Source: Pelagophyceae sp. CCMP2097 (Eukaryota > Sar > Pelagophyceae). Taken from it: DNA of 18,360 nucleotides. The notes under the pieces are model-generated. The model had not been told where the DNA came from and searched no databases. It worked only from the letters and a program-made list of their open reading frames with translations. Location of the stretch: positions 164,977 through 183,336 of the forward strand of contig MU657263.1 in NCBI GenBank assembly GCA_026770575.1, given 5' to 3'. Positions 9,133 through 16,917 of this stretch are shown here, in pieces. The position numbers and the translations under genes were made by a program. Numbering within the stretch: the stretch's first letter is position 1; each line of letters opens with the position of its first letter.

Positions 9133-12100
9133 ATGCGACGGACCTTTGCATCTCGCCGCGTCGGCGCGGCCGCGGCCTCGCGCGGCGGTGCGTCGTCGCG
9201 GTCGTCGCTGCGCGTGTTTGCTCGACCGTATAACTTCGATTCGGATGCGTACGCATCCGTCTTCCAAACCGCGCACACAAAGGCGCCGAACACCGACGCC
9301 CTGCGCGCCGCCGCCGTTGCGCTAGCGCGCGCGGCGGGGCGCGAGTGGTGGGACGATCCGATGCGGAGCATCAAAGGCTGCGACGACGTCGGCTTGGGAG
9401 GCACGATAGTGCCGTCCGTGGACGCGTTCGGCGCCGAGAACGGCGCCATGGCCTTGGCCGACGCTTCGACGATTGAAGCTATCAAAGTGCACGCTTTAAA
9501 GACGTCTTTAAGGTTCGCAAAAGCGGCGGCGGACGGCGAGTTTGAAGTCTTGGAATCCGTCAAGCGCGCGGTCCGCGACGCGGAGCGCTCTCTATTCGCC
9601 AACTTCCAAAACGGCCTTTCCGCGCAGCTGGTAGCGAACCAGGCGCGGGACTTTTTTAAGCAGGACGGGATTACGGAAATTGAAGAATCTCTCGAGGCCG
9701 CGCCCTTGGAAGCCGCGATGAACGACCTTTTACTGAAAGACGAGCGCTCCGGCATCGTCAAAATCGACCGCTCCGTCGCAATAGTATGCTGCGTCTCCAA
9801 CTTTACAAACTTCTTAGATTTGAGCCGCAAGACGCTGCGCAACATTGAGGTCGGCGTGCCCGTGGTCATCCTCTCCAGAGCCATGCAAAGCCAGCACGGC
9901 TACCGGTGGGCGGCCATGCTCTCCGAACTGCTCAAGGGCACGCCCGCGGCAGACTTGGTCTCGTTTGCCTGCTGCGACTTGGAGGCCCAGCAGCAGCTCA
10001 TGCGTTCACTCTCAAAAGAGGGCGCGACCGTCCACGTCACCGGCTCGCGAGCCGCCGCTTTGGCGATCCGCCACGTCGTCGGGCCCTCGGCGCGCCTCTT
10101 CGCGTCGACGGGCGGGCCGAACACGATGATCCTGGCGGCGGACGAGGCTTTGGATGCTTCCAAATTTCCGCAATTCGCGACGGCCACGAGGACCTCTGCC
10201 CTCATCGAGCATTCGGGTGCAGCCCTCTTCAAATGCACCGCAGCAGCATCCTTCAAATGCATCGCATCACCCTCTTCAAATGCATCGCAGCACCGCATCA
10301 TATTAGGCCAGTGCACGGCGCTGCGGCACGTGATTGCGCCCGGCGCGGGGTCTTTGACGCCGGCCCAACTCGCGGCCACCGTCTTCCGGCCGCTCAACGA
10401 CGCCGGCGCCCAAGACGCTTTATCAGCGCTCGAGGCCAAGCGCTTTGCCACTTTGCTCTCCAACGCGACGCCCGTAGACGAGGAAAAGCTGTTTGCTGAA
10501 GGGTACCACTACTCCAAAACCACGGTGAGAAAGACCGCGTCTGGTTGGAAACCCGGTCACAACGATGGCAGAAGTCGCTGGGAGGCAGACCCGTCCTGCG
10601 GCATGCTGGAGGACCGTCGTACGCGAGGTGGAGGACGCTTCGTTCGTGGCGTGGCGCGTGAATGCGGAGCTCGACGGGTCTTTAGCCATGGACGAACACT
10701 GGCGAAATGTTGTCGTCGACGTCACCGCCGTTGCCTCGCGCGCGGAACTGCTCTCGCCAAAGTACGCGAGGAAGGTCGCGAAGTGGCTCTGCAACGCGCC
10801 GCGTCCGTCGTCGGCAAACCCTCGAGTCAGTGGCCGGCAACGCGCATCAGTCGGAAAGCAGCCATCGACGGTGTGAGGGCAGGGGCGGGGGCGGCAGCAC
10901 AGAGAGTCGACTGAACTGTCGGGGAGCAAGATCCGGATCGTCGCACTTGAAGGTCTGAGCAGGTGTTTTTCGACGGTCGTATATGAAATCCCGGTATAAA
11001 ACCCAAGGAGTTGCTATTGCCACGCTCTTTCTTAGGTGAAAAGCAGCCCATCTCGTGCGCCGTCAACACCGTCGCCACGGCGACGGCGCCGGACGCCAAG
11101 GCCCTGGCGTTTGCGCGCACTGTCTGGGAGAGGTCGAGCTGTGTTGTGTTTTCGGTGGGCACGGCAGACACCCCCGCACAGGCCCGCGTCGGCTGAAAAC
11201 CCGGAAAAGGCACCGTCGACGAGGGTACAAGTGGGTCGTGAGGCTCGCTGAGCCGCGGAGGAAGACGCTCACCGTTTTACGCGCGAGACGGAGCGAGCGG
11301 CTCTGCGATACCTTGAAAACGTTAGGCGCTGACGGCCCAGGCGAGGCCGCACGCCACCGCGCCGGCACAGTCGGAAACCCTGGAACATCACAGACGTTGA
11401 AGACGGCGTCGCAAGCAGACTCAGAGGCTTTGCGGGTGCCGGGTACGGCCTGGGATCATTGTGCGCAAGAGTGCCCCGAAAAAGCCATATGCAAAAGTCC
11501 CAAAAAAGACCCTCCTCCCTCCTCGCAGGCAGGATGGCGAGCTCTTCGGCGAGGTGCCGCCGCGGCGCCACCTCGACGCGCACACGACGGCGGCCGTCGT
11601 CGTGCCGAGCTCGACGCCGTCGTACACGGCCACGTACGCCGACGAATACCTTGCCGCGTTCCAAACGACCGCGCTGTCGCCGCGCGTCGAGGCCGTCGTG
11701 GCGGCGTGCGCGTCGCCAGTGGCTGCGGGCTACTGCCGCGTCGTCACAGCGCACCTGCGCGAGGCGGCGGCGGCGGGGCCGCGCAGGGGGGTGGGCGCGC
11801 GGACGTGCGTTGCAGCGTCAGTCATGACGGGCAAACCAGGACCGGCAAGGACGGCGTGATAACAGGAGCGTCAGAGTACCGGGGGCAGACCCTTGAGGCG
11901 TGAACACGGTGTGAATAGGTGCCTCTGGGGCCTGCAGCGCCCGCCTTTGGGATCGAAGACGCTCCTGCGCATCGGGGCCAATTGCACCTTTGACGCGGCG
12001 GCGCCGGCGCTGGCCGCGTTTGTGGCGACGAACGCATACGAGAGCTTGCACGTGAGCATCGACCCTTTTAATTTCGACGCCATCGAAAAGTGCAAGCAAG

Positions 12101-12414
12101 TCCTCGGCCGCCCCGGCTTTGCCGTCGAGGACGCGGCGGGCTTCGTGACGCTGGACGACGAATCGACGTTTGGGGCGTACGTTTCCGAAGGGACCAAGTC
12201 GGGCATGCTGTGGAATCTCATTCACGCGTCGGAATACGATTCCGGCTCCAAAACTGCCTCCAAAGACAAAGACCGCTACGCCCTCGAGGGCCACTTCCTG
12301 GCGCGCCTCTTCGTCGTCGGGCACGTCAAGTCGGCGCTGGGCGATGATGAAAACTTCCTCGACGCGTTCCGGCCGTCACCCAAATGGCTCACCTTCCGGC
12401 AAGGGGCGCGTTGA
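9133..12414 (+). CDS. Divergent aldehyde-dehydrogenase-superfamily protein, probably mitochondrial (six proposed exons)
   Basis: Proposed exons are 9133-10216, 10307-10524, 10589-10802, 11036-11187, 11533-11804 and 11919-12414 (811 residues, all phases consistent). The N-terminus MRRTFASRRVGAAAASRGG is Arg/Ser/Ala-rich without acidic residues, like a mitochondrial presequence. The central part follows the ALDH/P5C-dehydrogenase order: VHVTGSRAAALAIRHVVG, then ASTGGPNTMI, then SGQCTALRHV, where C364 matches the catalytic cysteine. Splicing at 10217-10306 is needed to make SGQC. Downstream parts such as VVFSVGTADTP, DGELFGEVPPRR and LGSKTLLRIGANCTF follow in order. The 11805-11918 intron (GTGCGT to AATAG) is well supported; 10525-10588 is reasonable; donors at 10803 and 11188 are the weakest. 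The usual catalytic Glu before TGG is Ser (S325), and the spacer between Q and C is missing. It could be a pseudoenzyme; substrate unknown. Confidence 0.6.
10227..10289 (+). repeat. Three tandem CTTCAAATGCAYCGCA units inside an intron
   Basis: The 16-nt motif occurs at 10227-10242, 10251-10266 and 10274-10289, spaced 24 and 23 nt. It lies entirely within the 90-nt intron 10217-10306 of the ALDH-like gene, which is free of in-frame stops, so unspliced RNA would still be translatable. Confidence 0.75.
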
Positions 12415-12642
12415 TGCATAATCACGCACGAATCGCACCCGCCAGAGCCCGGAGAAGGCCCCTACATGGCCGGTTCCTTTCGCGGCCCGTGGATAGGGAG
12501 GGATTCCTTCGAGTGTCGGGATATATTCCTACTACATTGTAGAGTAGGGATCCCTCTTGCTCGCTTAAGATCCACCCTGGGTCTCTCTTCGGTTCACCAT
12601 TTTGTTGCGGGATCCACCTCGTGTTTACGTAAAGGAGTGTGT
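12415..12642. other. Convergent 3' intergenic region
   Basis: This 228-nt stretch lies between the stop of the plus-strand ALDH-like gene and the stop of the minus-strand dioxygenase gene. It must hold both 3' ends. No gene is seen. Confidence 0.4.
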
Positions 12643-12656
12643 TTACGTAAAGGAGT
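12621..12656. repeat. 18-bp tandem duplication across the dioxygenase stop codon
   Basis: GTGTTTACGTAAAGGAGT is repeated exactly at 12621-12638 and 12639-12656. The second copy contains the last codons and the TAA stop (12643-12645, read on the minus strand) of the dioxygenase gene; the first copy is a non-coding duplicate just past the stop. Confidence 0.85.
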
Positions 12657-13813
12657 TGGCCACGGAGACCATGCTGGCGTCGGTGGCCAGGAGGCAGTCG
12701 TAGGGCCGGCCCTTGTGGATGAGCATGACGTCGCCGGGCCCGAGCATGTGCTGCGCGTGCGTGTCCAGGAAGGAGAGTTGCGAGGAACCCGTCTTCTGCC
12801 AGACGAAGATGTCAAAGGGCGCCCCCTTGTGCGACCCGAGGTGTTTCGGGCCCAGGTGCGCCTCGGCGATAAACTCGTCAACTTGGTTCTGCAGGGCCTA
12901 TAAATGCCGTGGTCCGAGTCTGCAAAGCGGCGTTGGAAAACGCATTTTTTCAACGCACCTTGGTCCGGGATTTGTCGCGCGACCTTTCCAGCTCTAAAAA
13001 GATTTCGGCGACGTCGGTCGGCGGCGCGCAGCGGACTTCCGGGTCGATGTCGATTGGGGGAAAGTCGACTCGCTGCGACCCGCGCTGCTCGCCCGGCTTC
13101 CACTGCCCTTTCCAGGCCTCGTACCGTTCGATGATGGGCTTGAGTTGCGAGCCGAGGTCGGTGCAGTGGAAGTACTCCTCGTACTCGACGTTTCGGGTGT
13201 AGTTGAATTTGGTGGGCGAGTCTTCAGTCAACCAAAACAGGCCGTCCACTTCGTCTTCAGTATGCGACCTTTCAAAAACAAGCCCAATCGAACCCGCCGA
13301 CCGCTGCGGGGAGTGCGGCACGTGCGCCGGCAGCAGGAACGCCTCGCCGGCGCCAACGACGACGTCGCGCTTGCGGCCTTGTTCGATGATCTTGAGAGTC
13401 AGCTCTCCTTGCAACTGCAAGAACAGCTCCTCGCCCGTCTGCACGTGGTAGTCGCTCCGCGCGTTCGGGCCGCCCACGGCCATGACCTTGAGGTCCGAGT
13501 CCGAGCCGTACAACAGCCTAAGTCGGGGCTGCATTGCGCGTACGCGCGCGTCACGGACGACGACGTCCGTCCTTTGGCGCCTCGTGCTTCCCCGTCTCGT
13601 GCTTCCCCGTCTCCACTGGCCGCTCGGCGTTGCGGCGCACCGGTTCGCGACGGGGGGCTTGAGGTGCGGTCCATGCTCTTTAATCCAGGCGTCGAGCGCC
13701 AAAGGCTCGTGCTTGCTAAAATCCTTTTTCGGAATCTCAGCCGCAACGGACGACCGTCGCAGGAGCCGGCCGCCCGGCGCGCCGCGCCGCCACAAAGACT
13801 GCATCGCCTGCAT
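12643..13813 (-). CDS. HAAO: 3-hydroxyanthranilate 3,4-dioxygenase (three exons)
   Basis: The enzyme opens the ring of 3-hydroxyanthranilate in the kynurenine pathway from tryptophan to quinolinate and NAD. Exons: 13813-13641, 13517-12959 and 12897-12643 (328 residues). Hallmarks are PPVANR, LKVMAVGGPNARSDYHVQTG with the metal-binding His, EELFLQLQGE with the Glu ligand, the basic segment EQGRKRDVVV, and FLLPAHVPHSPQR with the second His. YFHCTDLGSQLKPII follows. The last exon encodes the C-terminal cupin half (DIFVWQKTGSSQLSFLDTH, LIHKGRPYDCLLATD). Intron 13518-13640 (GTGCGC to TTAG, 123 nt) is in frame and stop-free, but it interrupts the junction of PPVANR and LLYGSDSDLKVM, so it is intronic. 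Intron 12898-12958 starts GTGCGT and ends ATAG. The first ATG in frame is at 13813; the N-terminal 30 residues (MQAMQSLWRRGAPGG) are basic, perhaps an organelle-targeting peptide. Confidence 0.9.
13583..13612. repeat. Two-copy 15-nt tandem repeat in an intron
   Basis: CGTGCTTCCCCGTCT occurs twice without a gap at 13583-13597 and 13598-13612, inside the first intron of the dioxygenase gene. Confidence 0.85.
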
Positions 13814-14072
13814 GTGATCTGGCGCGTCGGAGCTCCGACGTCGCGCGTGGAACACTGTCGAATTAGATTATCACCGGAAATCTATTAACTATTTTTGGCT
13901 CGTGAAGGCGGTTGGCGCTGCGCCGGCCACTCCCGCGAGACGCCCTGGGCGCGCTTGTTTGGCTTTTTCGTCAACTGTCTTATTTTGGCGAGACTCTGCG
14001 AAAGCTTCTTAATTAGTAGTTAATCAAGTCTAAACCTTAGGGCCCAAATCAAAAGTCGATGAAGGCGCCAAT

Positions 14073-14146
14073 GAGTTCCCGGCCAATTGAGACAGACGTT
14101 AGGGGCACTGTGCCCGAACGTTATGTCCAAATTGGCCGGCAATTCC
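14073..14146. repeat. Imperfect palindrome of about 74 nt
   Basis: The left arm contains CCCGGCCAATTGAGACAG and GACGTTAGGGGCAC. The right arm, read in reverse complement, contains GCCGGCCAATTTGGACAT and AACGTTCGGGCAC. The centre is near 14109 with almost no spacer. Weaker symmetry continues outward for perhaps 20-30 nt on each side. Confidence 0.65.
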
Positions 14147-14316
14147 TTGCCTCCAAAGTAGGCTACTAAAATTTCGCGGTTTGAGACGTTGCTTCTTCGC
14201 GCGCTGGTCTCCGAGGCGCCAACTAATACGACTGGAGGGGGCGGCAAGAGCGCACGCGCTAAAAGAAGTTATCTTCGGCGATTTCTGTTGTGCAAATTCG
14301 ACAGTGGAATTATTGA

Positions 14317-14377
14317 GAACCCGAAGGGTCTTTGCCGTTTAATCAACGTCAGTTTACGGCAAGGGCCCTTCGGGTCC
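14317..14377. repeat. Hairpin with about 21-nt arms
   Basis: Arms are 14317-14337 (contains ACCCGAAGGGTCTTTGCCG) and 14357-14377 (contains CGGCAAGGGCCCTTCGGGT), with about 18 of 21 positions pairing around a 19-nt loop. No adjacent gene end explains it as a terminator. Confidence 0.6.
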
Positions 14378-14405
14378 TTTGATTGAAGGATTACCAGGGG
14401 CAATT

Positions 14406-14454
14406 TTGTCTGTCCGTCGACGTCCGTCTGTCTGTCCGTCCGTCCGTCCGTCCA
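14406..14454. repeat. Tetranucleotide microsatellite (TGTC/CGTC)n
   Basis: The tract is built of TGTC and CGTC units, including four consecutive CCGT units near its end. Confidence 0.85.
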
Positions 14455-14503
14455 CGGTTAAATCCGTGAGGTTCCACCTTTGGGGAGGAAAGTGCAGCAA
14501 CTC

Positions 14504-14605
14504 GGCCGATTCAGCGATTGGTGGTCAATGCGATCGCTAAACTTGGGAATCATTGGAATCATAATAGAAAAAGAAGGTGGTCACAGGTTCAAACCTGGTC
14601 GGCCG
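14504..14605 (+). ncRNA. tRNA-derived (SINE-like) head, copy 1
   Basis: The ends CGGCCGA (14504-14510) and TCGGCCG (14599-14605) pair as a seven-base acceptor-like stem. An A-box-like segment CAGCGATTGGTGG and a good B box GGTTCAAACC with its flanking T-stem (CAGGTTCAAACCTG) are in the correct order, as in RNA polymerase III genes. A normal anticodon arm with T33 is not apparent and the middle is too long (102 nt in all). A tRNA-derived retroposon head or tRNA pseudogene is therefore preferred over a working tRNA. Confidence 0.6.
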
Positions 14606-14996
14606 CAAAATTCAGTGATTAGTTTAAATAATTTTAATTATTTACGTGGGCATTGCAATGGGATTTGGCTGTATCCTTCGGGTCCTCCGTGTGCCTCCGG
14701 CGCGCTCTTGTAATTGCCGAAATTTCGGCGCAGGGATATGTTTTGCAGCCAAAAGATGGCGACGCCGGCGTCAAGCTCCGTCTCGGGATCGGAAAAGGTA
14801 TGAATCACGCAAAAAAAATTTTATTACAAGAGCGCGCCGGAGGCACACGGAGGACCCGAAGGATACAGCCAAATCCCATTGCAGTGCCCAAGTAAATAAT
14901 TAAAATTATTTAACTAATCGCTGAACTTTCAAATCCTCCTTATCTTCATTTTTATTATTTTATTTCTTATTGAGCTATTAATTTTTCTCTTTTTTG

Positions 14997-15118
14997 CGGC
15001 CGACCAGATCCGAACCTGTGACCAAAACCTTCTTCTATGATGATTCCAATGAGGCTCCTGCTCGACCTCAACTCACAATTTTAGCAATCGCACCAACCAC
15101 CAATCGCTAAATCGGCCG
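14997..15118 (-). ncRNA. tRNA-derived (SINE-like) head, copy 2
   Basis: Read on the minus strand, the unit opens CGGCCGATTTAGCGATTGG and closes with TCGGCCG, giving the same seven-base terminal stem as copy 1. An A-box-like TAGCGATTGGTGG and a slightly degenerate B box GGTTCGGATCT are present. It is 20 nt longer than copy 1 in the middle and about three-quarters similar to it. It starts 24 nt downstream of tRNA-Thr on the same strand. Confidence 0.6.
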
Positions 15119-15142
15119 TGCAACATAAAGTTAATATCATGA

Positions 15143-15213
15143 GCTCCTTCACGGGATCGAACCGTGGACCATCACCTTACGAGGGTGGTGCTCTACCACT
15201 GAGCTAAAGAAGC
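15143..15213 (-). tRNA. tRNA-Thr (anticodon CGT)
   Basis: A full 71-nt cloverleaf is visible on the minus strand. The acceptor stem is GCTTCTT with AAGGAGC; the D arm is GCTCAGTGGTAGAGC. The anticodon loop CTCGTAA has T33 and anticodon CGT, reading ACG (Thr). The T arm is CACGG, TTCGATC, CCGTG. The first anticodon-stem pair is a C-A mismatch. There is no intron and no encoded CCA, as expected for a eukaryotic nuclear gene. Confidence 0.92.
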
Positions 15214-15266
15214 TAGCTTAGCGACCGACGTCGTTTCACCGACTCTGCTACCGTATCACCGGAAAC

Positions 15267-15337
15267 TCCCTGTCGGGGAATTGAACCCCGGTCTTCCGCG
15301 TGACAGGCGGAGATACTGACCACTATACGAACAGGGA
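15267..15337 (-). tRNA. tRNA-Asp (anticodon GTC)
   Basis: Minus-strand cloverleaf: acceptor TCCCTGT with ACAGGGA, D arm GTATAGTGGTCAGTATC, anticodon stem TCCGC/GCGGA with loop CTGTCAC (anticodon GTC, Asp), and T arm CGGGG, TTCAATT, CCCCG. No intron and no CCA. It lies 53 nt upstream of tRNA-Thr on the same strand, with no T-run terminator in between. Confidence 0.95.
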
Positions 15338-16053
15338 TCCGATACAATGTATTGCTAGCCGAATTGGCGATCTTGCACGTTGGATGCCGGGATGAAATTT
15401 CACGACGGTGTGTTATATTTAAAGCTTGGTCCATGGAAGAGTGGAATTACGCGCGCAGCAAGTGCACAAAGTCCGTGCGGCTCTCCACCGGCTGTGACGG
15501 CCCTCGCTCGCGCCGACCTGCCGATGCATCCAGTACGCCCGCATCATATCTCAGGAAATCATCCCGGTCCCCGTGTGTTGCCTCAGGGTGTGTTTACGTG
15601 GAAAGTCATTTTGGATCGACACCGCTAGCCTCGTACGCAGGGCCAAGCGTGTCTATACGTGGAGGTGAGGATAGTGTCACACCCAGAACGGCCCAGGCCC
15701 TTCAGAACCGGCCGAGAACAAGAGCTAATGGCCAACCACGTCAACCCTTCTTTTTTCCCAATTGGAGAAAATTAAACCCTCGTCTCCGCTGAGAACCAAA
15801 CGGAACCTTGCAGGAGCGCCCCGGCGGGGAGCTCACGCGCGTCGGCGTATGCGGCGCGGCGGCGCGGTGGACGACGAGCGGGCGGCCCGGTCGACGCCCG
15901 GTGAATCGACTTGGCTCGACGTCGCCGGCGCCCGCCTCGAGGCTCCGAAACGCCGGCGCTCACGATGACCAGCGACTCGAAGTCGGGCGCACTCCCGGGG
16001 GCTGCGATGCAGCCGAACCCTGAGGATAATTTTAATAAATTACAGGGCAGACA
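15338..16053. other. Region without a recognisable gene
   Basis: A 146-codon frame at 15352-15792 (+) has no family resemblance. The segment 15805-16015 is more GC-rich and contains a short protein-like stretch (ESTWLDVAGARLEAPKRR in the frame ending at 15968). This could be a gene remnant, but nothing identifies it. Confidence 0.4.
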
Positions 16054-16874
16054 GCGTTGCGGTATATATACCGGGCCCCACAATCACCTCCAAGGATAAT
16101 GATCCGGCGAATCCCCTTTTGCCCCCAACGGGTCATCGCGGACAGATCAGGAGGCCTGTCGTCCAGTCCCGAAGGACCTTTTCCCTGGCCTAGTCGGATC
16201 AGCCATTTTAGCACGAATGTGATGGATTTTAAACAAAAAAACGGTAAACATCAATGTCGACAGCCGGGCTGTTGTTGTGACTCGTTTTGCAATCAACCTT
16301 CTGGATGGTGGTAAGATCCGCAAACGATGGGACTTTGGATTCAATTTCAGCCAAGCATCCGCCACGGGGCGCCATATTACGCACCGCAGACGCCCAAACG
16401 TGAATATATAATGCCTTACCGGTTTTCTGATGACAACATGGGGTTGGACTGTGTGAATTCGCACGTGCTATCCGACTTGGCACCTCGCGCACATTATGTT
16501 CCTTACCGAGTGATTCGCGGCAATTGCATCGCAATTTAATCTTTATTGCTTTCCTCGGACGAAATGTCCAAAGAGTTCGCCGCCGGAACGTTTTTCTGTC
16601 CGGATATGATGACCTACTCCTCCGAAGTGGGGGACTCTTGAGCCGACATGGGGCTTGGGCATTCTTGAGGCGCCACGCCACCTTCGCAACTATCACAATC
16701 AAAGGCGTTTGCGCTGACGTTCGTATTGTCGACGTGCAATGTGCTCTCACGATAAACCAAGCAAGTGCTTGAACCATCATCAACGAACTTCATTCATTCC
16801 GTCGTACTTCGATCGCATTTGGGTCGCCTTGGATCCCTGCGTTGCGAAATGGCCCAGTATATATACCGCAACGC
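16054..16874. mobile_element. Candidate element bounded by 24-nt inverted repeats (821 bp)
   Basis: 16054-16077 carries GCGTTGCGGTATATATACCG followed by GGCC. The reverse complement of 16851-16874 is the same with one mismatch (ACCGGGCC becomes ACTGGGCC). The interior is lower in GC than the neighbours and shows only short, unrecognised frames (for example 16327-16539 and 16524-16772, plus). The core CGGTATATATACCG is itself a palindrome, so promoter-like motifs are an alternative. No target-site duplication is seen. Confidence 0.4.
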
Positions 16875-16917
16875 AAGGTGCCTTGTGAATGTAAGGCCCA
16901 AGTATTTGTAGTGGCTA

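Larger units (their letters stand above)
13860..14503. other. AT-richer intergenic region with palindromes, no gene
   Basis: GC content falls clearly after about 13860. No open frame here resembles a known protein. The region contains the palindrome at 14073-14146, the hairpin at 14317-14377 and the tetranucleotide repeat at 14406-14454, listed separately. Confidence 0.5.
14504..15118. mobile_element. Tail-to-tail pair of tRNA-derived units forming a large foldback
   Basis: Copy 1 reads outward-in on the plus strand from 14504 and copy 2 on the minus strand from 15118. Behind each tRNA-like head is the same body: arms 14611-14714 and 14823-14926 are nearly perfect inverted copies (for example GGGATTTGGCTGTATCCTTC and GTGTGCCTCCGGCGCGCTCT). 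They are separated by a 108-nt centre that holds two small perfect palindromes (GCCGAAATTTCGGC at 14716-14729 and GACGCCGGCGTC at 14761-14772). The right unit has an extra A/T-rich stretch of about 65 nt at 14927-14990. No protein is encoded. Confidence 0.7.

Noticed and set aside
10572..10660. Acceptor at 10571 for the second ALDH intron
   Set aside because: It leads to a frame that stops after about 29 codons; the acceptor at 10588 opens the frame with EVEDASFVAWRVNAELDG and a continuous exon.
12594..13103. 169-codon minus-strand frame overlapping the dioxygenase
   Set aside because: It is an out-of-frame shadow; the dioxygenase frame with its intron at 12898-12958 explains the coding signal through the C-terminal cupin half.
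14504..14605. A functional intron-containing tRNA gene
   Set aside because: Terminal stem and B box are good, but no anticodon loop with T33 and a matching stem could be placed, and the diverged second copy has the same problem.
16229..16783. 184-codon minus-strand frame
   Set aside because: No motif is recognised, and plus-strand frames in the same segment look equally plausible; the segment is probably non-coding interior of an element.
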